A stretch of DNA of 64,000 nt, from positions 1 to 64,000 of the forward strand of contig JADJBC010000016.1 of assembly GCA_016703945.1 (NCBI GenBank), given 5' to 3'. Positions within the stretch are counted from its first letter, which is position 1. Each line of letters begins with the position of its first letter. The notes under the pieces were generated by a model. That model did not search any database and was not told where the DNA came from. It was given only the letters and a program-made list of their open reading frames with translations. Shown here piece after piece: positions 9,219-16,265 of the stretch. The stretch is from Candidatus Aalborgicola danicus (GTDB lineage: Bacteria > Pseudomonadota > Gammaproteobacteria > Burkholderiales > Burkholderiaceae_C). The position numbers were made by a program, and so were the translations under genes.

Positions 9219-10175
9219 ATGGACTCGATGGAAACCCTGCAGGCCGCACTGAAACCGTTCCAGGAACAGATGCGCGCGCGCAGCCTGGTCTACGCGCCCG
9301 GTGACCCCTACTGGTACCACCGGCCGGCGCTGGACTTTCCGCCGCCAACCGTGCGCGACCCGGCGGACTATGGCGGTGGCGCGCGGCTGTCGCTCGCAAT
9401 CACCCAGACCACCCTCAAGCCCGTGCAGCAAAAGGCTCTCGTGCGCGAGTGGTGCGCGCTGCTGCCCACGCTCGACAAAGTACGTACGCTGTGGTTTCAC
9501 ACCAAAGTAACGCAGGAGATGTTTGAGGCCGCGTCCGCCATGCCGAACCTGGAAGGGCTGTTCATCAAATGGAGCGCCATCACCTCGCTGGCGCCAATCG
9601 CGGGTCTCAAGCGCCTGGCCCACCTGCATCTAGGCGGGGCGCCGTCGGCCACGCATATCGAGGCGCTGGCACAGCTGCCAGTGCTGGTTTCCCTGGACGT
9701 CACCAACGTGCGCGCCGCCGGCGACCAGCGCTTCCTGCAGGGTCTGCCAAAACTCCGTGAGCTGTGGGTTGGTGGCGATTCCAACAGCCTCAAGCCGCTG
9801 CTGATCGAAAGCCTGGCACCGCTCACCGCGCTGCGCGAGCTGGAGCTGCTCACCCTCACCACCGTGCGCCTGGCCGACGGCTCCCTGGCGCCGCTGGCTG
9901 AGCTGCCCCGGCTCATCCACCTGGGCCTGGCGAACATGTTCTCGATGGAGGAATACGCCTGGCTCGCCGGTCGACGCCCCGACATCCTGTGTGATCGCTT
10001 CGAGCCCAGCTACGGCCCCAATGAATCGCTGCGCTGCAAGGCCTGCGGCCAGTACAGCCTGTTTGCACTCACCGGCAAGGGCAAACCCTGGCTTTGCCAG
10101 CACTGCGACGCAGAGCGACTGGCCCTGCATAACGCCGGGTTCAGGGCGCTGGTGAAGGCTGCTGCTGCAGGCTAA
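9219..10175 (+). CDS. LRR-like protein with C-terminal zinc ribbon
   Basis: The protein has 318 residues. From about residue 105 to 250 it shows repeated leucine-rich units (LEGLFIKWSAITSLAPIAGL, LAHLHLGGAPSATHIEALAQ, LPKLRELWVGG, LTALRELELLTLTTVRL, LPRLIHLGLANM). The last 50 residues hold a four-cysteine zinc ribbon, RCKACGQYSLF...WLCQHCDAERL. The N-terminus has WYHRPALDFPPPT. It is cytoplasmic by appearance, with no signal peptide or membrane segment. The ribbon after the LRR arc suggests protein recognition, not secretion. No characterised homologue comes to mind. It opens an accessory block that continues with an IS91 relic and toxin-antitoxin genes. Confidence 0.75.
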   Translation: MDSMETLQAALKPFQEQMRARSLVYAPGDPYWYHRPALDFPPPTVRDPADYGGGARLSLAITQTTLKPVQQKALVREWCALLPTLDKVRTLWFHTKVTQEMFEAASAMPNLEGLFIKWSAITSLAPIAGLKRLAHLHLGGAPSATHIEALAQLPVLVSLDVTNVRAAGDQRFLQGLPKLRELWVGGDSNSLKPLLIESLAPLTALRELELLTLTTVRLADGSLAPLAELPRLIHLGLANMFSMEEYAWLAGRRPDILCDRFEPSYGPNESLRCKACGQYSLFALTGKGKPWLCQHCDAERLALHNAGFRALVKAAAAG

Positions 10176-10194
10176 TTTGATGTCGGCACCAACA

Positions 10195-10292
10195 GCTGAA
10201 GCCAAAGCGGTGAATGAAGGCAATTGCGCCGATGTGCAGGGCCACCTTGTCCACCTGCGCCGCCCCAGGGCTGTTGGATTGCAGCCAGCTGT
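10195..10292 (-). mobile_element. Relic of an IS91-family transposase
   Basis: The minus strand encodes SWLQSNSPGAAQVDKVALH followed by IGAIAFIHRFG. That is the diagnostic ALHIGAxAFIHRFG segment just before the catalytic region of IS91-type (Y2 HUH) transposases. Only about 33 codons remain, with no start, no catalytic motif and no terminal sequences. It is a small dead fragment between the LRR gene and brnTA. Confidence 0.6.
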
Positions 10293-10319
10293 TTGCCCCG
10301 ATGCCAAGGGATCAACAAA

Positions 10320-10338
10320 GTATTTACAAAGTAAATAC
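10320..10338. promoter_or_regulatory. Palindromic operator upstream of brnTA
   Basis: A perfect inverted repeat GTATTTAC-AAA-GTAAATAC ends 19 bp before the brnT start codon. BrnTA systems are autoregulated by the antitoxin binding an operator at this position; use here is inference. Confidence 0.65.
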
Positions 10339-10357
10339 ATTTATTAGAATTCACTGC

Positions 10358-10652
10358 ATGGACATTCACTTCAAACTGAACGGAGAATCCTTAGTCTGGA
10401 ACGCGGTCAAAGCGCAAAAGAATCTGCGCAAACATGGGCGTGCGGTTTGAAGAGGCTGCGGCTGTGTTTGCAGACCCAGCGTTTGTCCTGGTGCAGGCTT
10501 CGCGCAATGAGGAGGCGCGCGATCCTGCTATTGGCTTCGATGCGGTAGGGCGGCTGCTGTATGAGGTGCATATCGAGTTCGAGGCAACTTACATCTGCAT
10601 CATTTCCGCGCGTCGCGCAGAACCCCAAGAGGAGCAAATCTATGTTGTCTGA
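10358..10652 (+). pseudogene. brnT: BrnT-type toxin, frameshifted by one base
   Basis: ATG 10358 starts MDIHFKLNGESLVWNAVKAQ followed by KNLRKHG, then stops at 10450. The family continuation VRFEEAAAVFADPAFVLVQA...GFDAVGRLLYEVHIEFEATY...ISARRAEPQEEQIYVV lies one frame over and ends at 10652. BrnT toxins have KAxxNxxKHGVxFEEA, so removing one G from the GGG at about 10437-10439 restores the gene exactly. BrnT is a ribonuclease toxin of the RelE-like fold. The toxin is thus either inactivated or miscalled in sequence, while the antitoxin is intact. The stop overlaps the brnA start region. Confidence 0.8.
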
Positions 10653-10926
10653 ACGTTTGAAATCGCGGTTGGTTAAAGACCGGCCCATGACGTCGATCAC
10701 GCTGCGCATCCCGGTGGACGTAGTGGAATCCATGAAAGCCATTGCGCCACAGCGTGGATTTACCGGATACCAGACGCTGCTCAAGCTGTATTTGAGCGAC
10801 GGGCTGCGCAAGGATGAGGCGCTGTTTATGCCTGCCCCCACTGCGCGGCTGCTGGAGGTGCTCAAGAAGCACGGCGTGCCGCAGGAGGTGCTCGACGACG
10901 CGGCGCGCGAGCTGCGGGCGGCGTAG
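10642..10926 (+). CDS. brnA: BrnA-type antitoxin
   Basis: ATG 10642 gives a 94-residue protein, MLSERLKSRLVKDRPMTSIT-like, then LRIPVDVVESMKAIAPQRGF and TGYQTLLKLYLSDGLRK. This is the ribbon-helix-helix region of BrnA antitoxins. It overlaps the end of brnT by 11 bp, the usual toxin-first order for this family. It would neutralise BrnT and repress the operon through the palindrome at 10320. The C-terminal tail KKHGVPQEVLDDAARELRA is helical. Frame and composition look intact. Confidence 0.8.
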   Translation: MLSERLKSRLVKDRPMTSITLRIPVDVVESMKAIAPQRGFTGYQTLLKLYLSDGLRKDEALFMPAPTARLLEVLKKHGVPQEVLDDAARELRAA

Positions 10927-10947
10927 TGACCAAGGCTCGCTAGCGTT

Positions 10948-11063
10948 CTAGCCCTCGCCAGATAAGCGCAAGCAGCTATCAACAAAATAGCAATTAACAT
11001 CTCCGAAATCCATGACCCTCAACCCCGCCAACGAGCCGCCCATCGACACCACGCTGGCCCACT
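10948..11063 (+). repeat. Direct duplication, copy 1, with truncated gene start
   Basis: About 115 bp closely match 12572-12688, including a dispersed element (10949-10991) and the first 17 codons of the gene at 12636. Here the copy gives MTLNPANEPPIDTTLAH and then a stop (11012-11065). The two copies are 1624 bp apart and bracket the DUF433/PIN-like and XRE genes. Confidence 0.8.
10949..10991 (+). repeat. Dispersed 43-bp element, copy 2
   Basis: TAGCCCTCG (10949-10957), 17 nt, GCTAT (10975-10979), 7 nt, ATAGC (10987-10991). One of the best-preserved copies. Confidence 0.8.
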
Positions 11064-11145
11064 AGCTAAATAGTGCCTAAACGGAAACCCCACCAACCCA
11101 CCGCATTTTGCTGCTTAATATTTAAGCATATAGGGTTTACCCTGG

Positions 11146-11221
11146 AAAGGCGCCTGGCAATGGCGCGGCCAATTCTGCTGGCGCCACCGGTGACGATGGC
11201 GACCTTGTTTCGAATGTCCAT
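11146..11221 (-). pseudogene. Stub of a short-chain dehydrogenase/reductase
   Basis: ATG 11221 starts MDIRNKVAIVTGGASRIGRA followed by IARRL, the nucleotide-binding TGGxxxIG opening of an SDR enzyme. Homology ends after about 25 residues, and the frame runs into unrelated AT-richer sequence. The rest of the enzyme (Tyr-x-x-x-Lys site) is absent. It looks like a gene end left by a rearrangement at about 11145. Confidence 0.65.
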
Positions 11222-11336
11222 GAAAAGCTCCTGCTGGGGGCTGTCAGTGTCTGGTCTGGCACATGGCAGGTCAACCACGCAGGTGACACATGGAAAAATG
11301 GACGCGATTTCGACGTCGGGGTGCTACCATCAAAAG

Positions 11337-11558
11337 ATGCTGGATTGGTCGTTATGCCCTGTTGTTGAGCGAGATGCTGAGCGTGTGAGTGGCGCTTGGG
11401 TGTTTCATGGCACGCGTGTGCCGGTAGCGGCGCTTTTTGAAAATCTGGAAGAAGATGCGTCGGTTAATCAGTTTGTGGATTGGTTCCCCGGTGTGACGTT
11501 GGCCCAGGCCAAGGCGGTTTTGGAATACGCAGCGCGCAGCACATTGGAGCCTGCGTAA
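11337..11558 (+). CDS. DUF433-family antitoxin
   Basis: ATG 11337 gives 73 residues with AWVFHGTRVPVAALFENLEE and VDWFPGVTLAQAKAVLEYAA. The (F)xGTRVPVxxLxxxLexG and FPxLTxxQvxAaLxYA pattern is DUF433, small DNA-binding-like proteins paired with PIN-like toxins. Longer in-frame upstream sequence exists to 11073, but it has no start signal and overlaps the SDR stub. The stop abuts the next gene's start, so translation is coupled. Confidence 0.75.
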   Translation: MLDWSLCPVVERDAERVSGAWVFHGTRVPVAALFENLEEDASVNQFVDWFPGVTLAQAKAVLEYAARSTLEPA

Positions 11559-11885
11559 GTGCACGTCCTGTTTGACCAGGGTACGCCAGTTCCGTTGCGT
11601 CTTGTTATTGGCTCCCATGTGGTCGCTACGGCTTTTGAACAAGGCTGGGCCACACTCAAAAATGGCGAATTGCTTCAAGCCGCAGAAGATGCGGGTTTTG
11701 AAGTCATGGTGACGACGGACACCAATCTCAAATACCAGCAAAACCTTTCAGGTCGCAAGAGTGCCATTGTGGTGCTGACATCAACCAGTTGGCCTCGCAT
11801 CAAAGGGGTCGCTGCGGCGATCGCCGTGGCGGTCGGTGATGCCACAGCGGGCAGCTATGTGGAAATCACGATTCCTTGGGTGTAG
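11559..11885 (+). CDS. PIN-like (DUF5615) toxin partner
   Basis: A GTG start at 11559 directly follows the DUF433 stop. The 108-residue protein opens HVLFDQGTPVPLRLVI, the equivalent of the LLDENLPxxL start of DUF5615, with the first acidic residue as D. It continues with VMVTTDTNLKYQQNLSGRKS (the TxDxdf...Q-like second motif) and AIVVLTSTSWP. The family is a compact PIN-fold nuclease usually encoded after DUF433. Catalytic aspartates D6 and D53-55 appear present. Ribonuclease activity is inference from the family. Confidence 0.72.
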   Translation: MHVLFDQGTPVPLRLVIGSHVVATAFEQGWATLKNGELLQAAEDAGFEVMVTTDTNLKYQQNLSGRKSAIVVLTSTSWPRIKGVAAAIAVAVGDATAGSYVEITIPWV

Positions 11886-11919
11886 CTACAGATTCCTGAC
11901 TTCGGCTGAAGGAAGAAGG

Positions 11920-12192
11920 CTAAGCCTTGCCCTCGTCCTTGGCTGATTGGTCCAACGCTTTGAAGAACTCGGACGGCTGAATCCCCAAGGCGGTGATGAT
12001 TTTCTCTACGTTGACGAGGGCAATGTTGCACTCCCCACGCTCAACGCCGCCCATGTAGCTTCGATCAATCCCGCACTCATCTGCGAAAGTTTCTTGAGAA
12101 AAGCCCTTGCCCTTGCGGCAATTACGAACGGCTGCACCAAATGCCAAGAGGATGGGTTGCCGGTCTTCGGGTGGGGGTGGAATGCGAGCCAT
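11920..12192 (-). CDS. XRE-family helix-turn-helix regulator
   Basis: This 90-residue protein consists almost wholly of one HTH_3 domain: FGAAVRNCRKGKGFSQETFA, DECGIDRSYMGGVERGECNI and ALVNVEKIITALGIQPSEFF. The start is ATG 12192. It belongs to the small Cro/C-like regulators common in plasmid, phage and restriction-modification loci. No toxin or methylase is adjacent on the same strand, so its target is unknown. It is convergent with the PIN-like gene (34 bp apart). Confidence 0.85.
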   Translation of the reverse strand: MARIPPPPEDRQPILLAFGAAVRNCRKGKGFSQETFADECGIDRSYMGGVERGECNIALVNVEKIITALGIQPSEFFKALDQSAKDEGKA

Positions 12193-12295
12193 GCCCCAAT
12201 GATTCAGATTAACGGACTAAAAGGCCACGGTCTATAAATGCGCGGTCTTTATATCCAGTTTTGTGGACTGCACTGCCTTAGAAGGCAGGCCATTA

Positions 12296-12338
12296 ACTCC
12301 TGAATTAATAGCTGCTTGCGCACATTCCACTAGGGCTA
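12296..12338 (-). repeat. Dispersed 43-bp element, copy 3 (reverse)
   Basis: On the minus strand the order is TAGCCCTAG, 17 nt, GCTAT, 7 nt, GGAGT. The left part is well preserved; the right arm is degenerate as in the copy at 7743. Confidence 0.65.
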
Positions 12339-12432
12339 CAGCCCGATTTGGCTTATAACTGCGGCCTAAGATTACACCGTCTTTCAGTGCCTGACGCACA
12401 CCCTGGGCTGGCCCGCCAACCGCTGACGCGTA

Positions 12433-12567
12433 TTGGACACCGCGCACCAAAAACGCAATCTGGCGGAGTACGAAGGCTACCTTGAGGTTGAAGACTCCAC
12501 CGTGGCCGAGATGTGCGCGTTGGTTCAAGGTCTGATTGCTGAGGTGCAAATCCAAATAGCTAAATAG
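12433..12567 (+). pseudogene. C-terminal relic of a HEPN-like protein
   Basis: The plus strand encodes LDTAHQKRNLAEYEGYLEVE followed by a short helix and a stop at 12565-12567 (45 codons). The RxxRNxxEYeG pattern is the conserved C-terminal segment of HEPN-type proteins that often accompany nucleotidyltransferase or toxin-antitoxin genes. No start or upstream half remains in this frame. It sits in the 443-bp gap 12193-12635, which otherwise holds only two dispersed elements. Confidence 0.55.
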
Positions 12568-12571
12568 GCCT

Positions 12572-12688
12572 CTAGCCCTCGCCATACTTGCACAAGCAGC
12601 TATCAACAACATAGCAATTACCATCTCCGAAATCCATGACCCACACCCCCGCCAACGAGCCCCCCATCGACACCACGCGGGCCCATTA
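12572..12688 (+). repeat. Direct duplication, copy 2, with dispersed element (12573-12615)
   Basis: This matches 10948-11063. The contained dispersed element is TAGCCCTCG (12573-12581), 17 nt, GCTAT (12599-12603), 7 nt, ATAGC (12611-12615). The similarity runs on through the start of the gene at 12636. Confidence 0.8.
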
Positions 12689-13328
12689 CATGGAGCAGCA
12701 GGCCTTGGCGATTGCACTGGACAAGGCCCACACGCCTGAGGGCGTACTGAAGGCCCACGCGCGTTCGCACTTTGCCTACGCGTTGGTGTCGGCGCGCCTC
12801 TTGCTGGCACGCTATCCGTCGGACATGGCGGATGCGGCCCGCGCGATGCAGCGATTTGAGGAGGCCTTTGCCAATGCCTGGGTTGACGCTATTGATGACG
12901 CCAACTTCAAGCCCGAGCTGCGCCAGTCGCAGCGCGAAGCCCTGCGCACTCTGCGCACCTCAACCCACCCGATGTTTCTGGTCACGCAACCGGCCAAACA
13001 CCTTGCCAGACAATCCGCCGTTTTGCACTTGGACGACCTTGACGCCCACGAGCTGGGCAAAGCATGGAACAAGCTGGACGAACTCGCGCAGGAGCTTGGC
13101 GTAGAGCCGCTATCGACCTTTATCGCCCTTCCTGGTGAAGATGACACCGCTGGCGTGCCGCCCCATCACATGCTGCCCACGCTCAACGCGCTGATCGACG
13201 CGTTGCAGGGCCAAGGCCAGAAGTTCCCCGCCAAGCGTGCTGTCAAACTGGTGCTGACCCAAATTCGCGCCGTCTTGCTGCAGCTTGGCGAACAAGGTGG
13301 GCGCGCGTACTTTGAGGTGGACCTGTGA
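12636..13328 (+). CDS. Hypothetical protein, first gene of the M50 cassette
   Basis: The protein has 230 residues: MTHTPANEPPIDTTRAHYME..., then a helical soluble protein with ARLLLARYPSDMADAARAMQ, REALRTLRTSTHPMFLVTQP and a long C-terminal helix with AVKLVLTQIRAVLLQLGEQG. No signal peptide, membrane segment or known motif is visible. It ends 61 bp before the M50 protein on the same strand, and the three genes 12636-17486 share orientation and composition, so I read them as one unit. A broken duplicate of its first 17 codons lies at 11012. Function is unknown. Confidence 0.65.
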   Translation: MTHTPANEPPIDTTRAHYMEQQALAIALDKAHTPEGVLKAHARSHFAYALVSARLLLARYPSDMADAARAMQRFEEAFANAWVDAIDDANFKPELRQSQREALRTLRTSTHPMFLVTQPAKHLARQSAVLHLDDLDAHELGKAWNKLDELAQELGVEPLSTFIALPGEDDTAGVPPHHMLPTLNALIDALQGQGQKFPAKRAVKLVLTQIRAVLLQLGEQGGRAYFEVDL

Positions 13329-13389
13329 TCCGCCACAGCGTGATTTAGACTATGCCCGCGTGTGGGCTGATCTACCGGAGAACCAATGA

Positions 13390-16242
13390 ATGTCGATACT
13401 GATGAATAGCGTTGGGATCATTGGGCTGGCAATAGTCGCGCTGGTGCTGCTGGTCTATGCCATCGGCGTGCAGCGCTTGCTGCGCCTGCGCTGGCAACCC
13501 ATTGGCAGTGCCCCGGTGAACCGGGCAGATATTCCAGAGGCCCGCCTGAAAATTTTGGAGCAAGCCGCACCCGATTTGGCGGCCCTGGGTTTTAACTACC
13601 TGAGCAGCGGCGTGACCCAGACCGCCGTGGTGACCCCTGCCGACCTGCCGGTGTACTTTGACGTCTACCGCCACGCCGACCACGCCACCTACGTGCTGGT
13701 AACCCCTTCGCCCATGCCGGAGCACCAACAGCCCTGTGTGCTGCAATTCATCACCTGCTTTGACGACGCGAGCCAGTGGATCACGCTCAACTGCTTCCGG
13801 CACAACTCGCCCATAGATCTGCCGCGCTGGCGCGTGTTTGACGACTACCTGCCCACCTGGCAACAAGCACTGCAGCGCCACACGGCACGGGTGCAGGCCG
13901 CCAGTGTGCCGGTGTGTACCGATAGTGCAGAGCTGCTGCGCAGGCTGCACCAATCGTTTGCGGAACTGGTGCCGTACATGCAGCAGTCCGGTCAGTTGCA
14001 GGCAGTTGCCCAAAAAACACACCCAAACCCGAACCCGCATCTGCGCCTGACCTGGGCCGCCGCCATGCGCTTGACTGCCGTGGCCTTGGTTGGGCAATGG
14101 CGTGCAGGCCGCGCAGTCAGCGCCGACCGCGCAGGCAACGCAGCAAGCAACTTGCCCGCCACCACTGCGCAGCAAGGCAGCACAAGCCCGGAATCAGATG
14201 CCGACCTGGCCGCATATCAAGCACACAGATCGCTGCACCACGGCGCACCCAGTAGCAGCCGCACCAAGTGGCTGGTGTTTGGGATCAGCGCCTTGCTGTT
14301 TTTGGGCGTGGGCGGGTTCTGGCTGTCGTGGAGCTTTGTGCCCATTGTGCTGGCGGTGGTCGCCCTGCACGAAGGCGGGCACTACCTGGCCATGCGTCTC
14401 ACGGGCTACCGCAATGTGTCGGTGTTCTTTCTGCCGGGCCTGGGTGGCTTGGCGGTGGGCGAAAAGGCCACCGCCACACCCATGGAAAAGCTGCTGGTCT
14501 ACCTGGCCGGCCCGGTGCCCGGCATAGCATTGGCGGGCGTGGCCTTTTGGGCGTCTGCCAGCGGGTGGTGGACGGCACCGCCCTGGCTCAACGCATTCTT
14601 GATTGCATCGTTGGTCATCAACTATTTAAACCTGCTGCCCATCGTGCCGCTGGATGGCGGGCGTGTGCTGGAAACTTTTTTGTTTGCGCGCGCACCCCGG
14701 CTGCGCCTGGGCTTTGCCGTGCTGTGCTGCGGCCTGCTATTTGGCCTTGGGCACTGGCTGGATGACATGGTGCTGCGCGTGGTGGCCGTGCTGATCGCCT
14801 TTGGCCTGCCACACCAGTGGCGGGTGATGCAACTCGACCTGGCTACGCAAAGGCCCGTTAGAGCGGCATTGGATGAGTCGCAGGCCGTCCAAGCCTTGTT
14901 TGCGGGGCTGCAGGCACTCCCCGGGCGCACCTGGTCGTTTGCCCAGCGCAGCGCGGCGGTCACCACTTTGCTGCCCGAGCTCATGGGCCGCAAGGCCCGG
15001 CGCTGGGAGTCGGCAGTGGGCCTTGCGCTGTATGCCGTCGTACTCTGCGCTCCGGTCGCAGTGGCGTGGGTCGCAGTGCCGCAGTTCGGCTTTTTGGCCT
15101 CGGCATTCAACTCGGCATTGATACCCGGCTTGCAAGTGCCTGCGGACGACGTGGAGCCCGCGCCAGTGCCCACCGCTGCGCCAAAACCAGAACTCTCACC
15201 CGCCGACTGGGAGGCACGGCTGGCAAAGTTGGCGCAAGCCCCCGCACTCCCCGACGCCGAGCGTCTGATGCTGCTTCTGGGGGCCGGAAAAGCCGCCAAC
15301 GACTCGGAGGACACCGACGCCGCCATGCGCCACTACCGCGCCGCATGGGCCATTGCGCAACACCTGCCCGCGCGCGAACTACTCCGCATTGATGCGCTGG
15401 AAGGGCTGGCCTCGCTCGTAGAGCCGCAAGCCGAACGCGTGGCACTCCTGAACCAGATCGTGGACGAACTCACGGCGCCGCAAGGCGAGGAGCGCCTGCG
15501 CGTGGCCTGGGCCAAAGAACAGCTCTCCTATGGTGAGCTGGAGCCCGCCGCGCAGGTGGCGCTGCTGCAAGACGCCGTGCGCCTGCGCGCCGCCGCAAGC
15601 ACTGCTCAGAATCCGGTACTCCTGGGCACGCGCCTGGTGCTTGCCCGGGCGCTCGACCAGGCCAATTTCCCCCTTGCCGCAGAGGCTGAACTCACCACCC
15701 GCATTGAAAGCCTCACACTGCCTGAGCGCGGCGACCGCACCCGCGAAGCGCTGCACAGAGGCGTGCAGCGGGTCTTGGCCCAAGTGGACTTGGCCTGGTT
15801 TCTGATGGCCCACCAACGCCATGCCGATGCACAGCGCACCGTGTCCGTCGCATTGGCCAGCGTGCCGGCCCAGATCACCGTGAGCTGGGTGTACCCCCAG
15901 CAACAAGCCCTGGAAGCTGCGGTGTGGGCCGAGGTTCTGGCGCCCTCCACCACCGAACTACGCCGCAGCTGGGATGCGTATGAAGCAGCCCGCAAGCAGG
16001 GCTTTGGTGGCAGCCGCCCCACCCTGGCCCATGAGGCCGACCGCGCCGTGGTGGCGCAGGCCCTAAAAGATGCAGGCCTACAGAATCAGGCACAGCGCGG
16101 CATGGCGCAGGTGCGGGCACAGCTGACGCGCCGCCCGGCGCTGTGCGAGGCAGTCGCGCCCTATACCCAAACCAACTGGCGCCAGCCACAACAGGACGCA
16201 CGCAGGCGTGTGCTGCAGGCGTCCGGCAACTGCAACCATTAA
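13390..16242 (+). CDS. Large M50-type (site-2-protease-like) membrane metallopeptidase
   Basis: The protein has 950 residues. An N-terminal membrane segment (IIGLAIVALVLLVYAIGVQ) is followed by a soluble region to about residue 290. The hydrophobic core then carries the zinc motif HEGGH (residues 327-331) in ALHEGGHYLAMRLTGY and the third-ligand motif PLDGG (D422) in NLLPIVPLDGGRVLE, as in M50 proteases. Further membrane segments follow to about 560. The last 350 residues are Ala/Leu-rich helical hairpins resembling TPR-type repeats. Usual M50 enzymes are about 350-450 residues and have PDZ domains; here there is none. Regulated intramembrane cleavage is inferred from the motifs. The substrate is unknown. 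Confidence 0.8.
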   Translation: MSILMNSVGIIGLAIVALVLLVYAIGVQRLLRLRWQPIGSAPVNRADIPEARLKILEQAAPDLAALGFNYLSSGVTQTAVVTPADLPVYFDVYRHADHATYVLVTPSPMPEHQQPCVLQFITCFDDASQWITLNCFRHNSPIDLPRWRVFDDYLPTWQQALQRHTARVQAASVPVCTDSAELLRRLHQSFAELVPYMQQSGQLQAVAQKTHPNPNPHLRLTWAAAMRLTAVALVGQWRAGRAVSADRAGNAASNLPATTAQQGSTSPESDADLAAYQAHRSLHHGAPSSSRTKWLVFGISALLFLGVGGFWLSWSFVPIVLAVVALHEGGHYLAMRLTGYRNVSVFFLPGLGGLAVGEKATATPMEKLLVYLAGPVPGIALAGVAFWASASGWWTAPPWLNAFLIASLVINYLNLLPIVPLDGGRVLETFLFARAPRLRLGFAVLCCGLLFGLGHWLDDMVLRVVAVLIAFGLPHQWRVMQLDLATQRPVRAALDESQAVQALFAGLQALPGRTWSFAQRSAAVTTLLPELMGRKARRWESAVGLALYAVVLCAPVAVAWVAVPQFGFLASAFNSALIPGLQVPADDVEPAPVPTAAPKPELSPADWEARLAKLAQAPALPDAERLMLLLGAGKAANDSEDTDAAMRHYRAAWAIAQHLPARELLRIDALEGLASLVEPQAERVALLNQIVDELTAPQGEERLRVAWAKEQLSYGELEPAAQVALLQDAVRLRAAASTAQNPVLLGTRLVLARALDQANFPLAAEAELTTRIESLTLPERGDRTREALHRGVQRVLAQVDLAWFLMAHQRHADAQRTVSVALASVPAQITVSWVYPQQQALEAAVWAEVLAPSTTELRRSWDAYEAARKQGFGGSRPTLAHEADRAVVAQALKDAGLQNQAQRGMAQVRAQLTRRPALCEAVAPYTQTNWRQPQQDARRRVLQASGNCNH

Positions 16243-16265
16243 TTTTTTAGCGCCAGGACACTGCC

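Noticed and set aside
13372..14175. 267-codon minus-strand frame opposite the M50 gene
   Set aside because: It is an antisense shadow. The plus-strand gene has clear M50 motifs and continuous coding signal.
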